Source of the DNA: an uncultured Pelagibacteraceae bacterium
Lineage (GTDB): Bacteria; Pseudomonadota; Alphaproteobacteria; Pelagibacterales; Pelagibacteraceae
Assembly (NCBI GenBank): GCA_902574695.1
Contig: CACGON010000002.1
Span: forward strand, 45,001 to 109,000
Direction of reading: 5' to 3'
DNA length: 64,000 bases
In this document: positions 55,093 to 63,095 of the stretch, in pieces
How the letters are laid out: the number at the start of each line of letters is the position of its first letter
How positions within the stretch are numbered: position 1 is the first letter of the stretch
The notes under the pieces: model-generated
Told to the model about the DNA's origin: nothing
The model's database searches: none
Seen by the model: only the letters and a program-made list of their open reading frames with translations
Position numbers and translations under genes: made by a program

Positions 55093-55968
55093 GTGAAATA
55101 TCTTTCTAATAAAAATGGTTTTCTGGGAATTGATAATAAATTTAATATTAAGGAAAAAGTTATTATAGTACCCTTTGGTCTTGAAAAAACAGTCAGCTAT
55201 GGAGGTGGAACTAAAAATGGTCCTAAAGAAATTATAAAAGCATCCCATCAGGTAGAACTTTATGATGAAGAATTAAATTGTGAACCTTATAAAAGAATAG
55301 GAATTAAAACTTTAAAACCATTTAAAATTCATAAAAACATAAATAAAGCACTAACTAACATATCTAAGATAAATGAAGAAATTTTAGATAAGAAACTTTT
55401 TCCAATGACTTTTGGTGGGGAACACTCAATTACTGCTGGATGTATTGCCCCATTTGCAAAAAAATATAAAAAAATTTGTCTTTTGCACTTTGATGCTCAC
55501 GCAGATTTACGAGATAGCTACAATGGCGAGAAGTTTTCTCATGCATCGGCCATTAGAAGATGTCTTGATTATCCTAATGTTTCTGTAATTTCTTTCGGGA
55601 TAAGAAATATATCAAAAAGTGAAATTCCTTACTTAAAAAAAAATTCATCAAGAATTAATATATTTTGGGCAAAAGATAAGAGTAAATGGAATCTCTATAA
55701 TTTTAAAAAATTAATTAAAAATAAAACAGTCTATCTAACATTTGATGTTGATGGATTAGATTCAAGCATTATGCCTGCAACAGGAACACCTGAACCAGGA
55801 GGTTTACTATGGGATGAAACTTTGGATATTATAAAAATAGCTGTAAAAAATTCCAATATTATTGGTGCTGATATCAACGAACTTTCTCCTATAAAAGGTT
55901 TCAACTCTTATAATTTCTTAGTTGCAAAGCTGGCTTATAAAATCTTGTCTTATAAATTTTTGTATTAA
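55093..55968 (+). CDS. speB: Agmatinase/ureohydrolase family protein
   Basis: Manganese enzyme that hydrolyses agmatine (or a related guanidino compound) to putrescine and urea. Metal ligands: FGGEHS, DAHAD and DVDGLDSS; the PATGTPEPGG loop follows. I chose the GTG at 55093 (VKYLSNKNG), 4 nt after the upstream stop, giving 291 residues. An ATG at 55015 would overlap the previous gene by 74 nt with no family similarity. No arginine decarboxylase is in the window, so the source of agmatine is unknown. Confidence 0.88.
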   Translation: MKYLSNKNGFLGIDNKFNIKEKVIIVPFGLEKTVSYGGGTKNGPKEIIKASHQVELYDEELNCEPYKRIGIKTLKPFKIHKNINKALTNISKINEEILDKKLFPMTFGGEHSITAGCIAPFAKKYKKICLLHFDAHADLRDSYNGEKFSHASAIRRCLDYPNVSVISFGIRNISKSEIPYLKKNSSRINIFWAKDKSKWNLYNFKKLIKNKTVYLTFDVDGLDSSIMPATGTPEPGGLLWDETLDIIKIAVKNSNIIGADINELSPIKGFNSYNFLVAKLAYKILSYKFLY

Positions 55969-55970
55969 GT

Positions 55971-56519
55971 TTAAGCAGGTTTCAGGGTGCTCAATAATAA
56001 TCTGAAAGGTATTAACATTATTAAAGCAACAAGTACCTTTACTCCTAAATCACCTAAAGCTAAAGTAAACCATGGTACGCCTGTTGCATAAAAAGATATT
56101 GAAAAAAATAAGAAGGTATCGACAGTGGATCCAATAAAAGAAGAACTTAGTGGTGCTATAAACCATTTTTTTTTTCTTAATTTATCAAAGACTTGGACAT
56201 CCAATAGTTGAGCTACCAAAAAAGCTGTGCCTGACCCAATTGCAATTCTTACTGAAATAAGATCAGTAAAATTTGTTGAGAATAAAAGTGTAAAACTTAT
56301 TCCTATCGCAAACCCAATAAATACGATATTTCTTGCTGCAATTTTACCAAATGACCTATTAGCTAAATCGGTAATTAAAAATGCTATTGGATATGTGAAT
56401 GCACCATACGTTAAAATTTCCTGTAATCCATAATATTTAACTGGAAACTGAACTAAATAGTTTGATGCTAAAACTATAAAACCCATCAGAAAAGATAGGA
56501 TTAAATATATTCTATTCAT
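55971..56519 (-). CDS. Queuosine precursor transporter (QPTR/YhhQ, VUT family)
   Basis: Membrane protein of 182 residues with about six helices. Family motifs are LTYGAFTYPIAFLITDLANR (about 36-55) and the later GSTVDTFLFF. The family imports queuine precursors (preQ0/preQ1) for tRNA queuosine. This suggests salvage of a tRNA base precursor. Convergent with the agmatinase gene (2-nt gap) and 2 nt after rpmB. Confidence 0.85.
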   Translation of the reverse strand: MNRIYLILSFLMGFIVLASNYLVQFPVKYYGLQEILTYGAFTYPIAFLITDLANRSFGKIAARNIVFIGFAIGISFTLLFSTNFTDLISVRIAIGSGTAFLVAQLLDVQVFDKLRKKKWFIAPLSSSFIGSTVDTFLFFSISFYATGVPWFTLALGDLGVKVLVALIMLIPFRLLLSTLKPA

Positions 56520-56521
56520 AG

Positions 56522-56803
56522 TTAGGCAGATTTACTTAAAATACTTTTTTTAATTTTTTTAAGTCGTGGAGAAAGATATCTTATTTTGGCAGACTTTACG
56601 AATTGATCAAAACTACCTTTTTTATCCACTGATCTTACACCGGCATTTGAAACTGTTAGTTTTATACTTTTTTTTAAAAGATCACTTTTGAACCTTACTT
56701 TTTTTAAATTAGGAAGAAATCTTCTTTTTGTTTTATTATTAGCATGACTCACTTTATGACCTTTAAGAGGTATTTTTCCAGTTAGTTCACATTTTTTTGA
56801 CAT
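56522..56803 (-). CDS. rpmB: 50S ribosomal protein L28
   Basis: Large-subunit protein of 93 residues, starting SKKCELTGKIPLKGHKVSHA with the typical CELTGK and GHKVSHA elements. The alphaproteobacterial form has the C-terminal extension seen here. It has its own promoter in the 40-nt gap after pyrD, with a nearly absent leader. Followed by the QPTR gene. Confidence 0.95.
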   Translation of the reverse strand: MSKKCELTGKIPLKGHKVSHANNKTKRRFLPNLKKVRFKSDLLKKSIKLTVSNAGVRSVDKKGSFDQFVKSAKIRYLSPRLKKIKKSILSKSA

Positions 56804-56812
56804 TAAATTGAT

Positions 56813-56841
56813 TGTATAGGCTTTACTAAGTATCCAGTCAA
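56813..56841 (-). promoter_or_regulatory. Promoter of rpmB
   Basis: On the minus strand TTGACT (56836-56841), 17 bases, TATACA (56813-56818). Both boxes and the spacing are good. The -10 ends 9 nt before the ATG, so transcription should begin only about 2-3 nt upstream of the start codon. Confidence 0.6.
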
Positions 56842-56843
56842 GA

Positions 56844-57884
56844 TTATTTTTTTGTACCTATAATTTCAGAAATATTTGTTACACCTTTTTTCTTAAATAA
56901 ATCATTTAAATCTTCACTAATTGTTTTTGCAATACCAGGTCCTTTGTAAACCATACCAGTATATAACTGAATTAATGATGCACCATTAAGTATTTTATCA
57001 TAAGCACTATCTGCTGAATCTACTCCACCAACACCAATTATTTTGACTTTATTTTCTAAGTTTTTAAAGAATTTATTAATTATTAAATTAGATTTTTTTG
57101 TTATTGGTTTTCCAGATAAACCACCTTTCTCTAATTTATTTATATTTTTTAAATCATCTCTCGTTCTATCGCTTGTATTAGATATAATTATTGCTGGAAT
57201 ATTATATTTTAAAACTATCTTAGAAATTTTTTCAATCTCTTTATCATTTATATCTGGAGAAATTTTTAAAACTGTTGGTACAGAAGTTTTTAATAAATTT
57301 TTCTCATTATTGATAGCATCTAGCAAATCATTTAATTCATCCTCGTTATGAAAATTTCTTAAATTTTCTGTATTAGGTGATGAAATATTTATAGTTATAT
57401 AATCAGCAAGATCATAAAATTTTCTAAGACCTATCAAATAATCATTTATTTTATTTTTGGTATCTTTATTTGGACCTATATTAATTCCAAATAAACCTTT
57501 GGGAGGATTAAGCCTAATTCTTGACTGTATTAAATCAGCACCTGAATTATTAAAACCTAATCTATTTATTAAAGCTTGATCCTCTTCTAATCTAAAAACT
57601 CTAGGTTTTGGATTTCCATATTGTTTTAAAGGAGTAATCGTCCCTACCTCAACAAACCCAAATCCAAGCTTAAAAATTGAGTTATAAACTTCTGCATCTT
57701 TATCAAACCCTGCAGCAAGTCCTATTGGATTTGGTAATTTTTTTTCAAATATCTCTGTTTCAATATGCTTTAGATTATATTTTTGCCTGCTAGGCATTAA
57801 ATTAAATTTTAATGCTTGTATTGCAAGATTATGAGCGGTTTCTGGATCAAACTTGAATATAAAAGGTCTTATTTTTCCAAACAT
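56844..57884 (-). CDS. pyrD: Dihydroorotate dehydrogenase (quinone), class 2
   Basis: Oxidises dihydroorotate to orotate with FMN and passes electrons to the quinone pool. The N-terminal helix pair for membrane association (about 1-40) marks class 2. Catalytic Ser is in ISSPNTENLRN; FMN contacts include GLAAGFDKDAEV and IGVGGVDSADSAYDKI. Length 346 is normal. It starts on the last base of lysS (TAATG overlap type). Confidence 0.95.
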   Translation of the reverse strand: MFGKIRPFIFKFDPETAHNLAIQALKFNLMPSRQKYNLKHIETEIFEKKLPNPIGLAAGFDKDAEVYNSIFKLGFGFVEVGTITPLKQYGNPKPRVFRLEEDQALINRLGFNNSGADLIQSRIRLNPPKGLFGINIGPNKDTKNKINDYLIGLRKFYDLADYITINISSPNTENLRNFHNEDELNDLLDAINNEKNLLKTSVPTVLKISPDINDKEIEKISKIVLKYNIPAIIISNTSDRTRDDLKNINKLEKGGLSGKPITKKSNLIINKFFKNLENKVKIIGVGGVDSADSAYDKILNGASLIQLYTGMVYKGPGIAKTISEDLNDLFKKKGVTNISEIIGTKK

Positions 57885-59452
57885 TATTTTATCTTTTGTT
57901 TTATTAAATTTTGAGTTTCAGTCACACCAAAAAAACTAATAAAAAATCCAATTCTAGGTCCGTTTTGATCGCCAAAAACAACTTCATAAATTAACTTAAA
58001 CCAATCTCTTAAATTATCTTTGTAACCATTTTCTTTTCCAACAGAAAAAATTTTTGTTTGTATATCCTCTGGAGCCATATCCTCATTACAATCGTCCAAT
58101 GCTTTTACTAAAAGCATTAAAACTTTTTTTTCATCCTCATTAGGAATTTTATATTTTTTGTTCAACGCAATAACATCTTTGTAATATTTAATTGCATACT
58201 CTACTAATTTGTCAAAAATTGGGAATTCTTGCTCATTTAGATTAATTTTATATTTTTTAACAAATTTCCATAATAAATCTTTTGTATCTGCATTGCTTGT
58301 TTCAACTAAATTCAAAAGCATAGAAAAACTCATAATATGATTTTCTTTAGGAATAAATCCGTTGTGTACATGCCAAACTGGGTTCATCAATTTCTGAAGT
58401 TCATTTTGTTTTTTTCCTTTTTCTATAAATTCTAGATACTCATCAACTGCCTTTGGAACTATTTCTTTATAAAGTTTTTTTGCTCTTTTTGGATTTTGGT
58501 ACATAAACAGGGACAAACTTTCAGGTGAAGCATATTTAAGCCATTGATCTATAGTAATCCCATTTCCTTTAGATTTAGATATCTTTTCACCTTTTTCATC
58601 TAAAAAGAGTTCGTAAGCAAAACCGCTTGGATTTGTTTTTCCAATTAGTTTGATTATTTTTGAGGATAAAATTGCACTTTCGATTAAATCCTTACCATAC
58701 ATTTCAAAATCGATATCTAAAGCATACCATCTCATTGCCCAGTCTACTTTCCATTGAAGTTTACAATTTCCATCTAAAATACTACTCTCCAATTTTTTTC
58801 CATTATTATCAAAAATAATTTTAGAATTTTTTTCATCTATTTCTATAACGGGTATTTCTAAAACCTTATTAGTATCTGGACAAATTGGTAAAAATGGTGA
58901 ATATGTTTTCTGTCTTTCTTTACCTAATGTAGGTAAAATAATTGACATTATTCCCTGATAATTTTTTAATATTAATTTTAAAGTTTCGTTAAAGGTCCCA
59001 TTCTTGTAAAGTTCAGTCGAGCTTTTAAATGTATATTTAAAATTAAATTCATTTAGGAATTTTTTTAACAGTTCATTATTATGTTCACCAAAGCTTCCAT
59101 ATTTTCCAAAAGGATCTGGAACAATGGTTAGTGGTTTATGAAGATTATCCTGTAAAGTTTTTACATTAGGGATATTGTCAGGTACTTTTCTTAATCCGTC
59201 CATATCATCAGAAAATGTAATTATTTCTTTTGGTAGATCAGTCAATTTATTCAGAGCGTTTACTACCATTGAAGTCCTTGCCACTTCTCCAAAAGTACCT
59301 ATATGTGGGAGGCCGCTTGGACCGTAGCCGGTTTGTAAAATAATTTTGCCTTTTTTTTCTATATATGTTTTTCTTTCTCTAAGAAGTCTTTTGGCCTCAA
59401 CAAAAGGCCAAGCAGCAGTTTTTTCTAAATTTTCTTTATCTATCACAAACAA
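57884..59452 (-). CDS. lysS: Lysyl-tRNA synthetase, class I
   Basis: Charges tRNA-Lys. Class I form found in archaea and alphaproteobacteria. HIGH-type motif is GPSGLPHIGTFGE (about 44-56) and the KMSKS-type motif is KISKSKGNG. Length 522 fits. There is no class II lysyl synthetase in the window. Starts the lysS-pyrD unit and is divergent from trkH over 82 nt, where a TATAAT box (near 59491, plus strand) may belong to trkH. Confidence 0.95.
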   Translation of the reverse strand: MFVIDKENLEKTAAWPFVEAKRLLRERKTYIEKKGKIILQTGYGPSGLPHIGTFGEVARTSMVVNALNKLTDLPKEIITFSDDMDGLRKVPDNIPNVKTLQDNLHKPLTIVPDPFGKYGSFGEHNNELLKKFLNEFNFKYTFKSSTELYKNGTFNETLKLILKNYQGIMSIILPTLGKERQKTYSPFLPICPDTNKVLEIPVIEIDEKNSKIIFDNNGKKLESSILDGNCKLQWKVDWAMRWYALDIDFEMYGKDLIESAILSSKIIKLIGKTNPSGFAYELFLDEKGEKISKSKGNGITIDQWLKYASPESLSLFMYQNPKRAKKLYKEIVPKAVDEYLEFIEKGKKQNELQKLMNPVWHVHNGFIPKENHIMSFSMLLNLVETSNADTKDLLWKFVKKYKINLNEQEFPIFDKLVEYAIKYYKDVIALNKKYKIPNEDEKKVLMLLVKALDDCNEDMAPEDIQTKIFSVGKENGYKDNLRDWFKLIYEVVFGDQNGPRIGFFISFFGVTETQNLIKQKIK

Positions 59453-59534
59453 TCTTAAAAATTAGTATATTTTGTACTTTTATTAATTCTTATAATGTTG
59501 AAATTTATTTACCATAAAATAATGTTCAAACAAA

Positions 59535-60980
59535 ATGTCCAATTATAAAACAGTTTTTTTTACACTAGGTATCTTGCAAATAATACTTGGGATATTTATG
59601 CTTATCCCTATAACTATTCAATTTTTATATAGTGAATTTGACTCATCTTTTGTTCTAGCACTTATTATCACTATAATATTTGGTACTCTTTTTATCATAA
59701 CAAATTTAGATTACGATAAAAAATTAGACCTTCAACAAGCATTTTTACTTACGTCCCTGTCATGGATTACAATAGCAATTTTTGGTTCTTTACCAATATT
59801 TTTTTCAAGTTTAAATTTATCTTTCACGGATGCTTTTTTTGAGAGTATGTCAGGGATAACAACAACAGGATCTACTATAATTTCAAATCTCGAAAATGCT
59901 CCAAAAAGTATTTTACTTTGGAGAGCAATACTTCAATGGCTTGGTGGTATAGGCATAATAGTTATGGCGATAACTTTGATGCCAATAATGAATGTTGGTG
60001 GTATGCTGCTATTCAAAGTGCTTAATACAGACTCATCCAATGAGGTATTGCCATCCTCTAAAGAAGTTTCAATAAAATTAATTTTAATTTATTTTTTTTT
60101 AACTTTAGCTTGTTGTTCTTTTTATAAAATTTTTGGTATGAATATTTTTGATAGTATTACACATTCTATGACAACGATAGCAACCGGTGGTTTTTCAAAT
60201 TACAATCAATCAATTGGTTATTTTGACAGTGCTAGAATTGAATTTGCCTCTATTTTTTTTATACTTATGGGTAGTATTCCTTTTATAGCATATGTAAAAT
60301 TTATAAATGGAAATCGAAGAATATTTCAAAATGATTCTCAAATTAAAACTTTTATCAAATTAATTTTGATATCTATCCTAATTTTATTTGTATATTTATT
60401 TTTTAAAGAAGGAAAAGAAGTATTTTTAGATTTAAGGTCAATAATTTTTAATATCGTATCAATATTAACAGGAACAGGGTACGTGACTGGAAGTTATGAT
60501 AAATGGGGAAGTTTCCCACTTTTATATTTTTTAATTTTGATGTTTATTGGTGGATGTGCAGGATCAACAACTTGTGGTATTAAAATTTTTAGAGTTCAAA
60601 TACTTTATAAATTTGTGATGAATCAATTAAAAAAATTTATATATCCTAGGGGAATTTTTATAATAAAATATGAAAATAATACTGTTAATGATAAATTTTT
60701 AGCATCAATAATTTCATTTATTTTTTTATATATTATAATTTTTTTTATTTTAACTGCCTTATTATCTTTAACTGGACTTGATTTTATTACCTCAATTTCT
60801 GGAGCTGCAACATCAATATCAAATGTTGGACCAGGATTAGGTTCTGTAATAGGTTCGAATGGTAATTTTTCAAGTATCCCTGACATATCTAAATGGGTAT
60901 TAAGTATTGGAATGATATTGGGAAGACTAGAATTGTTCGCAATTTTAATTTTATTTCTACCTTCTTTTTGGAAAAAATGA
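59535..60980 (+). CDS. trkH: Potassium uptake protein TrkH/KtrB family
   Basis: Membrane subunit of 481 residues for potassium uptake, built from four M1-P-M2 repeats. The four selectivity loops can be seen: TTTGSTI (about 110-116), TIATGGFSN (about 218-226), TGTGYVTGS and SNVGPGLGS. Glycines are kept in all. A cytoplasmic TrkA/KtrA partner is not in the window. The stop overlaps the next ATG (ATGA). Confidence 0.93.
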   Translation: MSNYKTVFFTLGILQIILGIFMLIPITIQFLYSEFDSSFVLALIITIIFGTLFIITNLDYDKKLDLQQAFLLTSLSWITIAIFGSLPIFFSSLNLSFTDAFFESMSGITTTGSTIISNLENAPKSILLWRAILQWLGGIGIIVMAITLMPIMNVGGMLLFKVLNTDSSNEVLPSSKEVSIKLILIYFFLTLACCSFYKIFGMNIFDSITHSMTTIATGGFSNYNQSIGYFDSARIEFASIFFILMGSIPFIAYVKFINGNRRIFQNDSQIKTFIKLILISILILFVYLFFKEGKEVFLDLRSIIFNIVSILTGTGYVTGSYDKWGSFPLLYFLILMFIGGCAGSTTCGIKIFRVQILYKFVMNQLKKFIYPRGIFIIKYENNTVNDKFLASIISFIFLYIIIFFILTALLSLTGLDFITSISGAATSISNVGPGLGSVIGSNGNFSSIPDISKWVLSIGMILGRLELFAILILFLPSFWKK

Positions 60981-62353
60981 TTTCGTTAAAAAAAAATAAA
61001 AAATTTTCTGAACTTTTTAAATATTATTTTGAACAAAGAATGATAAAAATCTTACTTTTAGGAGCTATAAGTGGATTTCCTTGGGTAATTATAGGAAGTA
61101 GTTTAAGCTTATGGTTGAAAGAGGACGGATTATCTAGAACAACCATCGGATGGGCGGGATTAATTTTTTCTGTTTACGCATTCAATTATTTATGGGCACC
61201 ATTAATTGATCGAATATACATACCTTTTTTAACAAAAAGAATAGGACATAGGAAATCCTGGATTTTTTTAATGCAGACAATGATTTTAGCATGTTTAATT
61301 TCATGGAGCTTTATTAATCCAACTAATAACTTAACATTGGTAATAACGATAGGATTAGTAATTGCTGTTGCATCATCAACTCAAGATATAACTGTTGATG
61401 CTTTAAGGATAGAACAAATTTCAAAAAATGAAAAAGAATTGATGGCAGCTGGTGCTGCAGTTGCAGTAGTTGGTTGGTGGACAGGTTATAAACTTGGAGG
61501 TGTTATTGCTTTAAACTTAGCAGAGTATTTTGAAAATTTAGGTATATTTAATTACTGGCAAATGGCCTTTCTTGGTTTAAGTCTTGTAATAATATTATTT
61601 AATATAGGTATTTTATTCATAAAAGAAAAGGATTTTGCTTCTAAAAAAAATAATCAAAACCAATTAGATAAAAAAATTGTAAAAAGTTTAAAAGTAGATA
61701 ATTTTTTTATAAAAATAGCAGCATGGATTTCCTCAACTGTTTCTGGGCCATTGATAAACTTTTTCAAAAAAAATGGATTTAAAATTGCAATTGGAATTTT
61801 GAGTTTTATTTTTTTATTTAAAATTGGGGAGGCGTTTTTAGGGAGAATGTCTGTTATATTTTATAAAGAAATAGGTTTTTCAAAGTCAGATATCGCATTA
61901 TATTCAAAGACCTTCGGATGGTTAACAACAGTAATTTTTACACTTCTAGGTGGCCTATTTGCAATAAGGTCTGGTGTTGTTAAATCAATGTTTTTAGCAG
62001 GAATATTAATGGCTTCAACAAACTTACTTTTTACTGTGCTTGCGTGGAGTGAAAAATCTTATCTTTTATTTGCAATTGCTGTAATCCTTGATGATATAGC
62101 TGCTGCGTTTGCTACTGTTGCATTTGTTGCATTCATATCTCTTTTAGTTGATCGAAATTATACAGCAACACAATATGCACTTTTAGCTTCGATTGGTACT
62201 GCCGGTAGAACAAGTCTTGCATCTTCGTCAGGTGCTTTAGTGGATTGGTTAAATGGAGATTGGGGAATATTTTTTATTATCACAGCATTAATGGTGATAC
62301 CATCCCTAATATTGCTATATAAAATTAAAGACAAAATAAATTTAAATGACTAA
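60977..62353 (+). CDS. MFS transporter, AmpG-like (muropeptide permease family)
   Basis: Membrane protein of about 458 residues with 12-14 helices. The start LLGAISGFPWVIIGSSLSLWL and the region SSTQDITVDALRIEQ (about 136-150) are the AmpG/PAT-family marks. AmpG imports anhydro-muropeptides released by lytic transglycosylases. AmgK- and MurU-like genes in this window could use the sugar. I chose ATG 60977, which overlaps the trkH stop; an ATG at 60893 would overlap by 88 nt. A different substrate is possible. Confidence 0.85.
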   Translation: MISLKKNKKFSELFKYYFEQRMIKILLLGAISGFPWVIIGSSLSLWLKEDGLSRTTIGWAGLIFSVYAFNYLWAPLIDRIYIPFLTKRIGHRKSWIFLMQTMILACLISWSFINPTNNLTLVITIGLVIAVASSTQDITVDALRIEQISKNEKELMAAGAAVAVVGWWTGYKLGGVIALNLAEYFENLGIFNYWQMAFLGLSLVIILFNIGILFIKEKDFASKKNNQNQLDKKIVKSLKVDNFFIKIAAWISSTVSGPLINFFKKNGFKIAIGILSFIFLFKIGEAFLGRMSVIFYKEIGFSKSDIALYSKTFGWLTTVIFTLLGGLFAIRSGVVKSMFLAGILMASTNLLFTVLAWSEKSYLLFAIAVILDDIAAAFATVAFVAFISLLVDRNYTATQYALLASIGTAGRTSLASSSGALVDWLNGDWGIFFIITALMVIPSLILLYKIKDKINLND

Positions 62354-63095
62354 CTATTTCTCAAGAGCAATAACAAAAAATATTTACAAATCAAATTCTG
62401 AAAAATCAGAAATAACTTCACAAATTCTATATGGTGAAAATTTTAGAATAATTTCAAAAAAAAAAAATTGGTTAAAAATTAAGACATCTTTTGATAATTA
62501 CACAGGCTTTATTAAAAACGATTATTACTTGAAAAAAACAAATATTGCTTACAAATGCTTTAATCTAAAGTCCAGAATTTATAGAATTAATAAATCAAAA
62601 AAATTTATTAGGACAAATTTGTTTTTACCTTTTAATAGTAGGGTAAGTGTAATTAAAGTTCAAAAAGGCTTTATAGAGTTTGAAAAAAACAGATGGATTA
62701 AGAAAAAACATTTAAAAAAATTAAGTCATAAAGAGCAAAGCTTTATTAAAATTTTAAAGAAATTTGATGGAATAAAATACTTATGGGGAGGTAAGTCTTT
62801 TAAAGGAATAGACTGTTCAGCCTTAATTCAAATGTATTATCTGTACAATAATAAATATTTCCCAAGAGATACAAAAGACCAAATAAAAATTAAAAAAGGG
62901 ATAAAAAATTCAATGAATTTTAAAAAAGGGAATATTATTTATTGGAAAGGACATGTGGCAATATGTATAAATTCTAAAAAATTAATACATGCTTACGGAC
63001 CAATGAAACGAGTTATAAAAATGAATATTGATTATACAATTAAAAGAATATTCAAAACTGCAAAACTAAAGGTAAAAAAAATTACAAATATTTAA
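62346..63095 (+). CDS. NlpC/P60 family peptidase with SH3-like domains
   Basis: Protein of 249 residues, likely a gamma-D-Glu-diamino-acid endopeptidase acting on murein peptides. Two SH3-like segments (about 8-62 and 66-120) precede the NlpC/P60 domain (about 130-249). The catalytic triad is C157 in GIDCSALI, H203 in KGHVAI and H215 in HAYGP. I see no signal peptide, so it may act in the cytoplasm on recycled peptides imported by the transporter encoded just upstream (8-nt overlap). That link is an inference. Confidence 0.87.
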   Translation: MTNYFSRAITKNIYKSNSEKSEITSQILYGENFRIISKKKNWLKIKTSFDNYTGFIKNDYYLKKTNIAYKCFNLKSRIYRINKSKKFIRTNLFLPFNSRVSVIKVQKGFIEFEKNRWIKKKHLKKLSHKEQSFIKILKKFDGIKYLWGGKSFKGIDCSALIQMYYLYNNKYFPRDTKDQIKIKKGIKNSMNFKKGNIIYWKGHVAICINSKKLIHAYGPMKRVIKMNIDYTIKRIFKTAKLKVKKITNI

